From NCBI GenBank assembly GCA_934462705.1, contig CAKSIH010000001.1:1-64000 (forward strand): a stretch of 64,000 nucleotides of DNA, given 5' to 3'. A program made the position numbers and the translations under genes. This stretch comes from an uncultured Eubacteriales bacterium. Lineage in GTDB: Bacteria; Bacillota; Clostridia; Oscillospirales; Acutalibacteraceae. Shown one piece after another: positions 6,738-16,128 of the stretch. The notes below the pieces were generated by a model that was not told the DNA's origin, searched no databases, and saw only the letters and a program-made list of their open reading frames with translations. Positions within the stretch are counted from its first letter, which is position 1, and each line of letters starts with the position of its first letter.

Positions 6738-8122
6738 TTAACATTTAAATAATTTAATTGTTTGCAATGGAATTTATATTTTCGATCTGACATAATAAAA
6801 ATGCTAATATTGCAGTTTCCGAAAAATTTTTGAATAAAGGTTTGTGAGATAGCTATATTTTGAATATTATTTAAAGGAATATAAGAGGTGTACAAAGAAA
6901 ATTTATCGTAGCTGCTTATAATTAAGTTTGAGCTATTTTTCTTTAAAGAAGTGTTTTTGTATGCCAGTATTTTTATAATTAGCCACCAAAGGCAAAATGG
7001 GATAAAAAAGTATATTATTAGGGAAGTTATTTTTTGGTACCAAGTTTGAAAATTTAAAAATGCGAGTGTTGTAAATAAACTTCCAAGGCAGGCTAGTGGC
7101 AAAAATAAAAAGCTTTTTGCGCAATGGGTTTTAATTTTAAAAAATTCAGGTTCTTCTATTTTTTCAAAACCAAGCGATTGTAGCAAGTTGAAAATTTTAT
7201 TTTTCTTTAATGCAACTATTAACAAACTTTTGTCAGTGCGGTCTTTGGCATACCCAATGGTGTAAATGTATGCACTGTATATTTTAAAGAGCTTCATCCA
7301 AAGAGTCTGTTTTATTGCTACAGCGCTAATGTAATTTTTCTTTATAATTTTTTCATCATTAGAAATAAATCCACGCCTTATTATTATACAATTAGAAAAA
7401 TTTTTAACCTTAAAATTTGCATAGCGTAAAAATTCAGAAAAGGTTGAAACTAAAAAAAATGCTAAAATAAAAAAGGTCAATGTGGCAATAATGGGGGGAA
7501 TTCCAATTTTTATAAGAGCCGCGCTTTTATCTATTGAAGAATAAAGCTCTTTGGAAAGTTCCTTGCCTATGATTGAGCCAACCTTATTTATAAACGGAAC
7601 AGCAATTAAAAGGCTTGCAAATATATTTGACCACATTATTGACATAAAAAGTATTTTTACATTAGATATTTTATAGGAAAAAATTTTTTCTTGTAAATTA
7701 AATACCTTTTTCAAAATAAAGTGAATATCGTTATTTTTTAGAAATATGTTACTGTCCTTTCTGTATTTATTTGGAGTACCAAAAATTATTTTACACGAGG
7801 AAAACATCATACTAAAGATAGATCTTTTAATTCTAACATAATGAATTTTATCATAGGGAATTTCGGTAACCTTCTTAATTAAGATTCCTTTTTTTATTAC
7901 TATAGAATTATCAGTAAGCTTATATTTAACTGATCTATATTCTAAAAACGAATATATTAAAATTAAAGAAACGAAAAGCACTTCAAAAGCAACAGAAGAA
8001 AAATTTTCGCTTACAGAATTAAATTTTAGTAAAATTCGTCGTATTATAGGGAAGAGAAGTAGGAAGGAAAACTTTGAGATATAGGCAATTATCGTGTAAA
8101 CACTTACCTTTTTATAATTCAT
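6716..8122 (-). CDS. Membrane protein with bacterial PH domains (YdbT-like)
   Basis: 468 aa. Pairs of membrane helices alternate with bPH2 domains; the first domain shows YRSVKYKLTDNSIVIKKGIL and the PYDKIHYVRI-type strand. Length and layout match B. subtilis YdbT. ATG at 8122 is chosen because AAAGGTGG lies eight bases upstream; the longer GTG at 8134 overlaps that site. It overlaps the preceding YdbS-like gene by 11 bases and is last in an operon beginning with spoIIAA, so it is presumably made in the forespore. Its stop lies in a tandem duplication. Confidence 0.82.
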   Translation of the reverse strand: MNYKKVSVYTIIAYISKFSFLLLFPIIRRILLKFNSVSENFSSVAFEVLFVSLILIYSFLEYRSVKYKLTDNSIVIKKGILIKKVTEIPYDKIHYVRIKRSIFSMMFSSCKIIFGTPNKYRKDSNIFLKNNDIHFILKKVFNLQEKIFSYKISNVKILFMSIMWSNIFASLLIAVPFINKVGSIIGKELSKELYSSIDKSAALIKIGIPPIIATLTFFILAFFLVSTFSEFLRYANFKVKNFSNCIIIRRGFISNDEKIIKKNYISAVAIKQTLWMKLFKIYSAYIYTIGYAKDRTDKSLLIVALKKNKIFNLLQSLGFEKIEEPEFFKIKTHCAKSFLFLPLACLGSLFTTLAFLNFQTWYQKITSLIIYFFIPFCLWWLIIKILAYKNTSLKKNSSNLIISSYDKFSLYTSYIPLNNIQNIAISQTFIQKFFGNCNISIFIMSDRKYKFHCKQLNYLNVKNFVDKV

Positions 8123-8567
8123 TGCATTCGCCACCTTTTATTTCACATTTAATAATATTTGCACTGTCAAGATCAATGTTTGGAATTGTAACTTGACCAC
8201 CTGCAAATTTAAAAACAATTGTACAAAGCCCTAGCCATTTCTGGATAGGGCTTATTAATATTTCGGTAGATTGAATTTTTTTTATAGAAATAGTGCTTTC
8301 CTTAAGAAAAAAAACACCCTTTTTTAAGTAAATTTTATTGCTGTAAAGGCAATATTTTATGGCTTTATAGTATGATTTTCTATAAAATGAAATAAAAAAA
8401 ATGTACATAGCTGATGAGCTGATGAAAAGGCCAATTGAAACGAAAATATTAAAAACAGCGGCTCCTCCAGAGATAAATGCAAATATTAAAAAAATGGCAG
8501 TATAACGAATGTACAATACTTTTAATGCTTTTTTGCTTATAGGTTTGGGTTTGCAAAACTGTTTCAA
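8112..8567 (-). CDS. Small membrane protein with one PH domain (YdbS-like)
   Basis: 151 aa. Two membrane helices (about residues 18-60) are followed by one bPH2 domain (YCLYSNKIYLKKGVFFLKES, with later KWLGLCTIVFKFAGGQVTI-type strands). It pairs with the YdbT-like gene downstream, as ydbS-ydbT do in Bacillus. It uses a TTG start overlapping the sigF TGA (TTGA, 8564-8567), so it is tightly coupled to sigma-F. Function is unknown; a forespore membrane role is inferred from the operon. Confidence 0.82.
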   Translation of the reverse strand: MKQFCKPKPISKKALKVLYIRYTAIFLIFAFISGGAAVFNIFVSIGLFISSSAMYIFFISFYRKSYYKAIKYCLYSNKIYLKKGVFFLKESTISIKKIQSTEILISPIQKWLGLCTIVFKFAGGQVTIPNIDLDSANIIKCEIKGGECNEL

Positions 8568-9217
8568 CTCAACTTCACCCTTAATTCCCTTAAAATAATT
8601 TTTTCTCTTCTGGAAACTTGGACCTGAGTCATTCCAAGTTTTTTAGCTGTTTCATTTTGAGTCATATTTTTATAAAACCTAAGGTAAATTATATTTTTAT
8701 CCTTTTCGCAAAGCGTTTTTACAGTTTGTTTTAAAGCAATTACCTCAGCAAGCTTTTCTTCATGAGATTCAACAGGGATATCCAATTGGTTTTCGCCGTC
8801 TTCGTTTTCCTGTGTCAATGAAATAGGAAGTATAGATGCCTCTAAGGCCTGCGCAACTAGTTCCGGCTCAAGCTCGAAATGAACAGCAATTTCTTTAATG
8901 GATGGATCGTTTCCATGCAACTTAGAATATTCCTCAATAAACCTTTTAATTTTTAATGATAGTTCTTTTAAACTGCGCCCAACTTTTATGGAACCACCGT
9001 CCCGAAAAAGACGCTTTATTTCGCCTAAAATTACGGGGACTGCATATGTGGTTAATTTTGTGCCGCGGGTATCATCAAAGCCCTCTATAGCCTTTAAGAG
9101 TCCCACACATCCTGCCTGAAAGAGATCACTATACTCAATGCCCCTTCCCTTAAACTTTTTGGCAAGCGAATGTACAAGGCCTAAATTATTATTTACTATT
9201 TCAGATTTATTATCCAT
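8564..9217 (-). CDS. sigF: Sporulation sigma factor sigma-F (SpoIIAC)
   Basis: 217 aa. Sigma-70 regions 2 (YSDLFQAGCVGLLKAIEGFD, then TYAVPVILGEIKRLFRD), 3 and 4 (YKNMTQNETAKKLGMTQVQVSRREK) are present. It directs the first forespore-specific transcription after polar septation and is held inactive by SpoIIAB. Its ATG lies eight bases inside the end of spoIIAB. Two membrane PH-domain genes follow in place of a spoVA cluster. Confidence 0.97.
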   Translation of the reverse strand: MDNKSEIVNNNLGLVHSLAKKFKGRGIEYSDLFQAGCVGLLKAIEGFDDTRGTKLTTYAVPVILGEIKRLFRDGGSIKVGRSLKELSLKIKRFIEEYSKLHGNDPSIKEIAVHFELEPELVAQALEASILPISLTQENEDGENQLDIPVESHEEKLAEVIALKQTVKTLCEKDKNIIYLRFYKNMTQNETAKKLGMTQVQVSRREKIILRELRVKLS

Positions 9218-9653
9218 TGTTAGACTTTCTTGGAATAATACTTTTTTCCATGGTTATAGTTGTGCCTTTATTGAGCTTAGACTGCACTTTAATCTTATCC
9301 ATAAAGCTTTGCATAACGGCGAACCCAAGCCCTGCACGTTCTTCGCCACCTGTGGTGAACAGAGGTTCCATAGCCTTGTCAATGTCATCGATGCCGCAAC
9401 CTTTATCGCGTATTTTTATGTTTACTTTACCATTTTCAAATATTTTAGTTGTAATATATATGTACCCTATTTTGTTTTTGTATGCATGTACAATGCAATT
9501 TGTAACAGCTTCCGAAACAGCTGTTTTTATGTCGGCAAGCTCAGATATTGTAGGATCCAACTGCGAAATAAATGCAGCTACCGTTGCTCTTGCAAACGAT
9601 TCATTTGCAGAGCGGCTTATGAATTCGAATTTCATTTCATTAATTGGTTGCAA
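9210..9653 (-). CDS. spoIIAB: Anti-sigma-F factor and kinase SpoIIAB
   Basis: 147 aa GHKL-fold protein that binds sigma-F and phosphorylates SpoIIAA. It shows the N-box VSEAVTNCIVHAY, the ATP-lid motifs DKGCGIDDI and GGEERAGLGFAVM. TTG at 9653 is chosen: AGAGGTG lies six bases before it and it gives an N-terminus matching other SpoIIAB proteins. The GTG at 9662 is part of the ribosome site. Middle gene of spoIIAA-AB-AC. Confidence 0.95.
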   Translation of the reverse strand: MQPINEMKFEFISRSANESFARATVAAFISQLDPTISELADIKTAVSEAVTNCIVHAYKNKIGYIYITTKIFENGKVNIKIRDKGCGIDDIDKAMEPLFTTGGEERAGLGFAVMQSFMDKIKVQSKLNKGTTITMEKSIIPRKSNNG

Positions 9654-9684
9654 AGTTTTCACCTCTTTGATATATGTTAAAAAG

Positions 9685-9990
9685 TTATTTCAATATTCCC
9701 AAAACGCCGAGGCCTGACATATCAATTATTCGCTTAAGATGCTCAGGCACATTTATAACGGAAACTTGTCCATTTAAAAGTTTCATTAGCTTGTACCGAC
9801 CCATTATAAGCCCAATGCCAGAGCTGTCCATGAATTGAACCCCGCCAAAATCAAGCTCCAATAGCTTAGGATGCATGTCCTGAATATACACATCAATAGT
9901 TTTACGAATGTTTCCTGCAGTGTGGTGATCAATATCGCCATCGATTTTTGCGGTAACGGTATCGCAATTTAAGTTCATGCTAACAGCCAT
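9685..9990 (-). CDS. spoIIAA: Anti-anti-sigma factor SpoIIAA
   Basis: 101 aa STAS-domain protein. The phosphorylated serine lies in FMDSSGIGLIMGRY. Unphosphorylated SpoIIAA binds SpoIIAB and frees sigma-F; SpoIIE reactivates it (not in this window). It is first in the operon, with GGGGG before the ATG. I could not place a clear sigma-H promoter in the 90-base gap to folC, though one is expected. Confidence 0.96.
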   Translation of the reverse strand: MAVSMNLNCDTVTAKIDGDIDHHTAGNIRKTIDVYIQDMHPKLLELDFGGVQFMDSSGIGLIMGRYKLMKLLNGQVSVINVPEHLKRIIDMSGLGVLGILK

Positions 9991-10080
9991 AGTTATAAAT
10001 ACCCCCTTTACTACAATAATATATTTAACAGAACGATAAATTAATCATTTTTTGCGGGGATATAATAATTTTTTGTAGAG

Positions 10081-11364
10081 CTAATTGAAATATTTTAATA
10101 AAATGGGTCGAATGTTGCCAGCTAGATATAAGGAACCGAAAACAACAAGACCATCGAAGTTTGAAATTTCGCTTTTAGCTTTAATAACTGCGTCAACATA
10201 GTTTTGAGCACTTACAACGTTAAAGCAGTATTTTTGTGCTATTTTAGATAGTTCTTCTTCACTAATTGCCCGTGGACTTAACGGACTTGTAACTATAACT
10301 TTTGAAAAGCACGGCAAAATAGTTTTTAAAACAAGATTAACATCTTTATCCTTAAGCATACCGGCAATTGCAATAAGCTTTTTATCCTTAAAGTTTTCAT
10401 TGAGGTAATTAAATAGAGTTTTTGAGCCTCCGGGGTTGTGAGTACCGTCTAAAAGCACAATGGGATCTTTAGAAATCAGTTCAAGTCGTGCTGCAAATTT
10501 AGTGTTTTTAAGGCCTTGCTTAATTGCTGAGCCGGAAATGGTAAATCCTTTAAAATTTAATTCGTTTATAATTTCAATAGCAGTTATGGCATTAGTTATT
10601 TGATGGTTACCCGCAAGATTAATTTCATAGGTATCTTTCTTGTAAATAAATACTGATCTAAACTCATTTGATACGAAAACAGAAACACTCTTTTTGTTAG
10701 GAATTATAACATTACAGATATTTATTTTTGCATAATCTTTAATTATATCAATTACTGCCAAAGGCTGGTCCGGGTAAATGATAACGGGTGTGTATTTTTT
10801 TATTACCCCGCATTTTTCCCTTGTAATGTCTTCAATAGAATTCCCTAAAATGTTAGTATGGTCAAGTGAAATAGATGTAATAACCGATAACAAAGCGGTG
10901 TTTATTACATTGGTAGCATCAAATCTGCCACCAAGTCCCACTTCTAAAACCACGATGTCACAATTTTGACTATAGAACCATTGCATTGCAATGGCAGTAA
11001 TAATTTCAAATTCAGTGAGAATTTCGCCGTTTTTTAACATTTGATCTGCAAATGGTTTAACGTAATTAACAGTTGCAGCAAGCCCAGATTTTCTTATAGG
11101 TATACCGTTTATTTGAATGCGCTCACGGAAATCCAAAACAAACGGAGAAGTAAAAAGCCCGGTTTTATAGCCGGCGGCTTGTAAAATGCAGGAAGTAAAA
11201 TTGCATATGGAACCTTTACCATTAGTGCCCGCAACATGAACAAATTTTAACTTATCTTGTGGGTTACCAATTAAACTAAGTAGTTTTTTTACTCTGTCAA
11301 GACCGGGGTTTATACCGAATTTAAGGAAAGAGTTTATATATTCTAAAGAATCAATATAAGTCAA
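10081..11364 (-). CDS. folC: Folylpolyglutamate synthase / dihydrofolate synthase
   Basis: 427 aa Mur-ligase-family enzyme adding glutamate to folates. The P-loop VAGTNGKGSICNFTSCI, the FTSPFVLDFRERIQING segment, LEVGLGGRFDATNVI and the C-terminal LDGTHNPGG are all present. It starts at TTG (11364) six bases after AAGAGGTG. It lies upstream of spoIIAA on the same strand with a 90-base gap, probably a separate unit. Confidence 0.96.
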   Translation of the reverse strand: MTYIDSLEYINSFLKFGINPGLDRVKKLLSLIGNPQDKLKFVHVAGTNGKGSICNFTSCILQAAGYKTGLFTSPFVLDFRERIQINGIPIRKSGLAATVNYVKPFADQMLKNGEILTEFEIITAIAMQWFYSQNCDIVVLEVGLGGRFDATNVINTALLSVITSISLDHTNILGNSIEDITREKCGVIKKYTPVIIYPDQPLAVIDIIKDYAKINICNVIIPNKKSVSVFVSNEFRSVFIYKKDTYEINLAGNHQITNAITAIEIINELNFKGFTISGSAIKQGLKNTKFAARLELISKDPIVLLDGTHNPGGSKTLFNYLNENFKDKKLIAIAGMLKDKDVNLVLKTILPCFSKVIVTSPLSPRAISEEELSKIAQKYCFNVVSAQNYVDAVIKAKSEISNFDGLVVFGSLYLAGNIRPILLKYFN

Positions 11365-11508
11365 AAAAACACCTCTTTAAATAGTTAAATTTACACTTTA
11401 TAATACTATAAATAAAAAAAAATTAAAAGTCTTTATATTTGCAGCTTATAAAGAAAAATAAAAAATTTTATCAACGGATCTATGACAAAGAAAGGATATA
11501 ATTTAATT

Positions 11509-11592
11509 TTTTAAGAAAAATAGTTGCTAATTATAGTTATTGGTTAATGAATAAATATTATTTTCAACACTTTCAACAACATTTTTAACAAT
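11509..11592. repeat. Dispersed 85-bp repeat, copy B
   Basis: Aligns along its length with 6286-6370. It lies in the 584-base gap between folC and hydA, which otherwise contains the candidate RNA at 11618-11850. Confidence 0.65.
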
Positions 11593-11617
11593 GGAGGGCT
11601 CCCTCTTATATAAATAA

Positions 11618-11649
11618 AAAACCCCAGCTGTAATTGTAGCTGGGGTTTT
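11618..11649 (-). terminator. Rho-independent terminator
   Basis: 12-bp stem AAAACCCCAGCT/AGCTGGGGTTTT. On the minus strand it is followed by TTTTTTATTTAT. No protein gene ends nearby on that strand, so it likely ends a non-coding transcript. Confidence 0.8.
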
Positions 11650-11850
11650 AACCATTTTAAATGGAGCCTTTGGCTTTGTGCAGCACGTCTAGCTAAAGAG
11701 TAATAATTTCCCTGGAAAATGTGCAGAAATCTGAAAAATTCTGTATCAAAAAATTTTATTAAACAACTTATCTTCTTAGTCAATTTAGTGGCAATGTAGA
11801 GTCTCAATAAAAGAGTTTCCTCCCACCAGGAACATTTTAAATGGGATGAG
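11618..11850 (-). ncRNA. Candidate non-coding RNA upstream of folC
   Basis: The strong minus-strand terminator at 11618-11649 has no protein gene before it. The 200 bases upstream contain short self-complementary segments (CCATTT-A-AAATGG at both ends, GTGCTGCAC, CAGA/TCTG). A possible promoter (TTTACT, TATAAA) lies near 11860-11885. It could be a 6S-like or regulatory RNA; no known family was recognised. The single open frame here runs through the terminator and is not credible. Confidence 0.35.
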
Positions 11851-11948
11851 ATCAAGTTTATACGTAGCTGACTGTATTTTAAGTAAAAGAATTAACATGG
11901 GAGATCTTAAGAAAAGGGTAGTGCCAAGTGATTTATATTTAAGTAACT

Positions 11949-13688
11949 TTAAAATTTAGATCGTTTCACGTAACCGGTATGCAAAATTTTGTGAGCTATC
12001 TCGCTACCCGGGGCTCCAAGGTATTCTTTATATATTTTCTGTAAAATTGGGTTTTCGTGAGATTTTCGAATGGGAAGATTCCGGTCCTCCTCATACAAAG
12101 CATTCGAACGTAAGCTTTTTAAATCTGTAAAATTTTTAACACTTGCAGGCTGTACAGGCTGCCCCCCGCCATTAATACAGCCTCCTGGACAACACATTAT
12201 CTCAATAAAATGATAGTTTTTTTCTCCAGTTTTTATGCTATTTAAAACTTTGACCGCATTTTTAAGACCGCTTACGACAGCAACATTAATACTTATTCCC
12301 GCAATGCTATAGGTTGCTTCTTTTATACCTTCGGTACCCCGGACTTCATAATATTCTATTTTATTAAGGGGTTCCCCGGTTAACAAATCCGAAGCAGTTC
12401 TAAGAGCTGCTTCCATAACCCCACCAGTAGCGCCAAATATTGCACCCGCACCAGATGAAATTCCAAGGGTGGGGTCAAAATCAGAATCTTTTAAAGATGT
12501 AAAGTTAATACCAGCTCTTTTTATTAGCCTTGCAAGTTCACGTGTAGTCAATACAAAATCTGTATCTGGAACTCCGGCTGCATTTTGGGCATCTCGTGTA
12601 ATTTCAAATTTTTTGGCAGTGCATGGCATTATACCTACAACTATAATATCATCCGATTTTAGGTTCATTTTTTTAGCATAATATGTCTTTATGAGAGCAC
12701 CTTGCATTTGCTGTGGAGATTTGCATGTTGACAAGTTGTCTATCATATCCGGATAATAATACTCGCAAAACTTAACCCATCCTGGTGAACACGAGGTAAT
12801 CATGGGTAATTTGCCGCCGTTTTTTATTCTATTGGCAAATTCGGTTGCCTCTTCCATAATTGTAAAATCAGCGCCCAAATCCGTATCGAAGACTTTATCA
12901 AATCCAAGCATTTTCAGTGCGGTAACCATTTTGCCTTTAACGTTCGATCCTATAGGCATACCAAAGCATTCGCCCAAAGTGACTCTAATGGACGGCGCAG
13001 TATGTACAATCACATATTTTGACTTATCATTAATAGCATTCATAACCTCATCGCAGTCATCACGCTCACGAAGGGCACCGGTCGGGCAGTTTGCAATACA
13101 TTGCCCGCAAGAAACACAGGGAACATCCGAGAGATCTTTTTCAAATGCACAACCGATGTGTGTGTCAAAACCCCGGCCATTCGGCCCAATAACGCTTACA
13201 TATTGGTTGCGGCAGGCAGCAACACATCTTCTGCACAAAATGCATTTATTGTTGTTGCGCACAAGATGAGGAGTACTTGAATCTAAATTATAATGCGGGT
13301 TTTCACCATCAAACCTCGAAGCATTTTCAATACCATATTCATTAACAAGTTTCTGAAGTTCACAGTTGGTGCTACGCACACATGAAAGGCACTTCTTTTC
13401 ATGATTTGACAAAATTAATTCAAGTGTCATTTTTCTGGACTTTTGGACTAATGGCGAATTAGTATAAATCTCCATACCTTCACTTACCGGATAAACGCAG
13501 GATGCCACTAAATTTTTTTGGCCCTTAACTTCTACAACACACATACGGCAGGCGCCAATTTCGTTTAGATCCTTTAAATAGCACAGTGTAGGAATGTTTA
13601 TCCCAACATTATTCGCAGCGGTTAAAATGGTATCATTTTTGTTTGCTGCAACGTCAATGTCATTTATTTTTATATTTACAGTATCCAT
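11949..13688 (-). CDS. hydA: [FeFe] hydrogenase catalytic subunit of a bifurcating HydABC/Hnd complex
   Basis: 579 aa. An N-terminal [2Fe-2S] domain (Cys36, 47, 50, 64), a His-ligated [4Fe-4S] site (His96, Cys100, 103, 109) and two [4Fe-4S] clusters (CILCRRCVAAC, CVSCGQCIANCPTGA) lead to the H-cluster. The three signatures are intact: TSCSPGW, MPCTAKKFE and CPGGCINGGGQP. It reduces protons (or oxidises H2) in the cytoplasm. With the NuoF- and NuoE-like subunits upstream it forms the trimeric enzyme that couples NADH and ferredoxin to H2. Confidence 0.95.
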   Translation of the reverse strand: MDTVNIKINDIDVAANKNDTILTAANNVGINIPTLCYLKDLNEIGACRMCVVEVKGQKNLVASCVYPVSEGMEIYTNSPLVQKSRKMTLELILSNHEKKCLSCVRSTNCELQKLVNEYGIENASRFDGENPHYNLDSSTPHLVRNNNKCILCRRCVAACRNQYVSVIGPNGRGFDTHIGCAFEKDLSDVPCVSCGQCIANCPTGALRERDDCDEVMNAINDKSKYVIVHTAPSIRVTLGECFGMPIGSNVKGKMVTALKMLGFDKVFDTDLGADFTIMEEATEFANRIKNGGKLPMITSCSPGWVKFCEYYYPDMIDNLSTCKSPQQMQGALIKTYYAKKMNLKSDDIIVVGIMPCTAKKFEITRDAQNAAGVPDTDFVLTTRELARLIKRAGINFTSLKDSDFDPTLGISSGAGAIFGATGGVMEAALRTASDLLTGEPLNKIEYYEVRGTEGIKEATYSIAGISINVAVVSGLKNAVKVLNSIKTGEKNYHFIEIMCCPGGCINGGGQPVQPASVKNFTDLKSLRSNALYEEDRNLPIRKSHENPILQKIYKEYLGAPGSEIAHKILHTGYVKRSKF

Positions 13689-13703
13689 TATAGTAACTCC
13701 TTT

Positions 13704-15599
13704 CTATCTTTTTTCAATGGCTCTAAATTTACAGGTTTTAAAGCAAGCTCCACATTTAATGCATTTTTCAGGGTTGATTTTATGAGGATTTTTCACGGTA
13801 CCGGATATAGCGCCAACAGGACAGACTCTTGCACAAGCAGTGCAGCCTTTGCATTTTTCAGGCAAAATAAAGTAGCTTAAAAGTGATTTACATACCCCGG
13901 CAGGACATTTTTTCTCTTTAACATGGGCTTCATATTCATTTCTAAAGTATTTTAAGGTTGATAAAACCGGATTTGGAGCAGTTTGCCCCAGCCCACAAAG
14001 AGAATTTTCTTTAATGTAATTACAAAGTTCCTCCATTTTTTCAAGGTCATCCAAGGAAGCGTTTCCAGCGGTAATTTTATTAAGTATTTCAAGCAGGCGC
14101 TTTGTGCCGATTCTGCAAGCAGTGCATTTTCCACATGACTCATCAACCGTAAATTCAAGAAAAAACTTAGCAATGTCCACCATGCAGGTATCCTCATCCA
14201 TTACAATAAGTCCACCGGATCCCATCATAGAGCCAATTTCTATAAGATGATCGTAATCAATTTTTGTGTCAAGGCACTCAGACGGAATGCAGCCCCCGGA
14301 AGGTCCTCCAGTTTGTGCAGCCTTAAATTTTTTGCCATTTGGAATTCCTCCGCCTATTTCATCAATAATCTCGCGCAATGTAGTTCCCATAGGAACTTCA
14401 ACCAGCCCGGTGTGATTAATTTTGCCGCCAAGAGCAAAAACTTTAGTTCCTTTGGATTTTTCAGTGCCAATGGAGTTAAACCAGTCGGCGCCCTTTAGAA
14501 TAATTTGCGCAACATTTGCATATGTCTCAACGTTGTTTAAAATTGTGGGCTTGTTGAACAAGCCTTTTTTAGCTGGAAATGGTGGTCGTGGTTTAGGTTC
14601 ACCGCGGCTGCCTTCAATTGAAGTCATTAATGCGGTTTCCTCACCACAAACAAAGGCCCCAGCGCCAAGCCTAATTTCTATATCAAAATCAAAGCCTGAG
14701 GAAAGAATATTTTTACCCAAAAGTCCGTATTCTCTAGCCTGATTAATGGCTATTTTAAGTCTGTGGCCGGCAATCGGGTATTCAGCTCTAACGTATATGT
14801 ACCCTTTATTGGTGCCAATGGCATATCCGGCAATGGCCATGGCTTCAAGCACACAGTGCGGGTCGCCTTCAAGTATAGATCTATCCATAAAAGCTCCAGG
14901 ATCGCCTTCATCGGCGTTGCAGCAAACGTATTTCTGCTTACTTTTATTTTTAGCTGCCATTTCCCATTTTATACCAGCAGGAAAGCCACCGCCACCTCGT
15001 CCTCTAAGCCCTGAGCTTTTTATTTCAGATATCACATTTTCGGGAGTCATTTCAGTTAAGACTTTTCCAAGCGCCAAATAACCATCCATAGCTATGTAAT
15101 CATCTATTTTTTCAGGATTAATAAGACCACAGTTTTTAAGTGCAATACGCTTTTGTTTATTGTAAAATGGGGTATCGTAGAGCGACTTTATAACATTGTC
15201 TTCAACACAATCTTGATACAAAAGGTGTTTAACAGGGCTATCATTGATTAAATGTTCTTGAACTATTTCTTCAATGTTTTCAACTTTTACACAATTGTAA
15301 AAGTAACCACCGGGGTAGATTACCATAATTGGGCCTTGAGCACAAAATCCGAAACATCCGGTTTTTATAATTTCAGTGTTTTTAATATTTTTATTTTCTA
15401 TTTCTTCATTTAATTTTTCTATAATTTTTTCACTATGAGAAGAAGTGCAACCAGTGCCACCGCAAATAAGAATTTGATATTTTGAATCTTTTTTATTCAT
15501 ATCTTCGCCTTGAAAAGCGTGGGTTGATTTCAACCTAAAGTCAAGTAATTTTTTTGATTTTTGAGCAAGTATTTTAAGTTCTTCTAGGCTTTTAATCAT
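13704..15599 (-). CDS. hydB: NADH/FMN subunit of bifurcating hydrogenase (NuoF-like)
   Basis: 631 aa. An N-terminal thioredoxin-like [2Fe-2S] domain (CGGTGC, TGCFGFCAQGP) precedes the NuoF core with FMN/NADH loops (GLRGRGGGGFPAGIKWE, GAGAFVCGEETAL) and a [4Fe-4S] site (ESCGKCTACRIG). Two C-terminal ferredoxin clusters follow (CKGCTACARVCPVGAI, CIKCGACFKTC). This matches HydB/HndC. AGGAGG precedes the ATG. It lies 31 bases after hydC and 15 before hydA, one operon. Confidence 0.95.
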   Translation of the reverse strand: MIKSLEELKILAQKSKKLLDFRLKSTHAFQGEDMNKKDSKYQILICGGTGCTSSHSEKIIEKLNEEIENKNIKNTEIIKTGCFGFCAQGPIMVIYPGGYFYNCVKVENIEEIVQEHLINDSPVKHLLYQDCVEDNVIKSLYDTPFYNKQKRIALKNCGLINPEKIDDYIAMDGYLALGKVLTEMTPENVISEIKSSGLRGRGGGGFPAGIKWEMAAKNKSKQKYVCCNADEGDPGAFMDRSILEGDPHCVLEAMAIAGYAIGTNKGYIYVRAEYPIAGHRLKIAINQAREYGLLGKNILSSGFDFDIEIRLGAGAFVCGEETALMTSIEGSRGEPKPRPPFPAKKGLFNKPTILNNVETYANVAQIILKGADWFNSIGTEKSKGTKVFALGGKINHTGLVEVPMGTTLREIIDEIGGGIPNGKKFKAAQTGGPSGGCIPSECLDTKIDYDHLIEIGSMMGSGGLIVMDEDTCMVDIAKFFLEFTVDESCGKCTACRIGTKRLLEILNKITAGNASLDDLEKMEELCNYIKENSLCGLGQTAPNPVLSTLKYFRNEYEAHVKEKKCPAGVCKSLLSYFILPEKCKGCTACARVCPVGAISGTVKNPHKINPEKCIKCGACFKTCKFRAIEKR

Positions 15600-15630
15600 T
15601 ATAATCCCTCCTTATTCGTTATAAAAATAT

Positions 15631-16128
15631 TTATTTTGAGTACTTATCGAGAATATTTTTAACATCATCGGCAGTTATTCTTCCATAAACATCATCGTTT
15701 ATTGTTATTACAGGGGCAAGACCGCATGCACCAATACAACGGCACGTGGTTAAAGAAAATTTTCCGTCACTGGTACACTCTTCTGGATCTATGCCCAATA
15801 TAGAAGAAATTTTCTCAAGTATTTTTCCAGAGTCTTTAACATAGCAAGCGGTACCTAAACATACGGAAATATTGTACTTTCCTTTAGGGGTGAGTAAAAA
15901 TTGAGAGTAAAATGTAGAAACGCCAAAAACCTCAGAAAGAGGAATGTTTAACTCATTTGCAACTATACTTTGCACTTCTACAGGAAGGTAACCATAAATT
16001 TTTTGGGCTTTTTGAAGAATAGAAATTAAAGCACCTTCAGTATTTTTAACTTTTTCTATATATTTAGTAAGCCTAAGCTTTTGTTCATCGGTGCCGGAAA
16101 ATGGTACATTGCTAATTCGTTTTTGCAT
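15631..16128 (-). CDS. hydC: NuoE-like [2Fe-2S] subunit of bifurcating hydrogenase
   Basis: 165 aa. A helical N-terminal half (AQKIYGYLPVEVQSIVAN) and a thioredoxin-like [2Fe-2S] domain with CLGTACYVK and TCRCIGACGLAPV ligands. It is the first gene of the hydC-hydB-hydA operon, with AAGGGG before the ATG. The 219-base divergent gap to serC holds both promoters; none is clear enough to mark. Confidence 0.94.
   Translation of the reverse strand: MQKRISNVPFSGTDEQKLRLTKYIEKVKNTEGALISILQKAQKIYGYLPVEVQSIVANELNIPLSEVFGVSTFYSQFLLTPKGKYNISVCLGTACYVKDSGKILEKISSILGIDPEECTSDGKFSLTTCRCIGACGLAPVITINDDVYGRITADDVKNILDKYSK

Noticed and set aside
11544..11855. 103-aa minus-strand ORF upstream of folC
   Set aside because: It reads straight through a strong terminator and a dispersed repeat and has no protein-like pattern.
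11650..11880. T-box or tetrahydrofolate riboswitch upstream of folC
   Set aside because: No T-box sequence (AGGGTGG-type) or THF core found, and the terminator lies 250 bases from folC with a repeat between.
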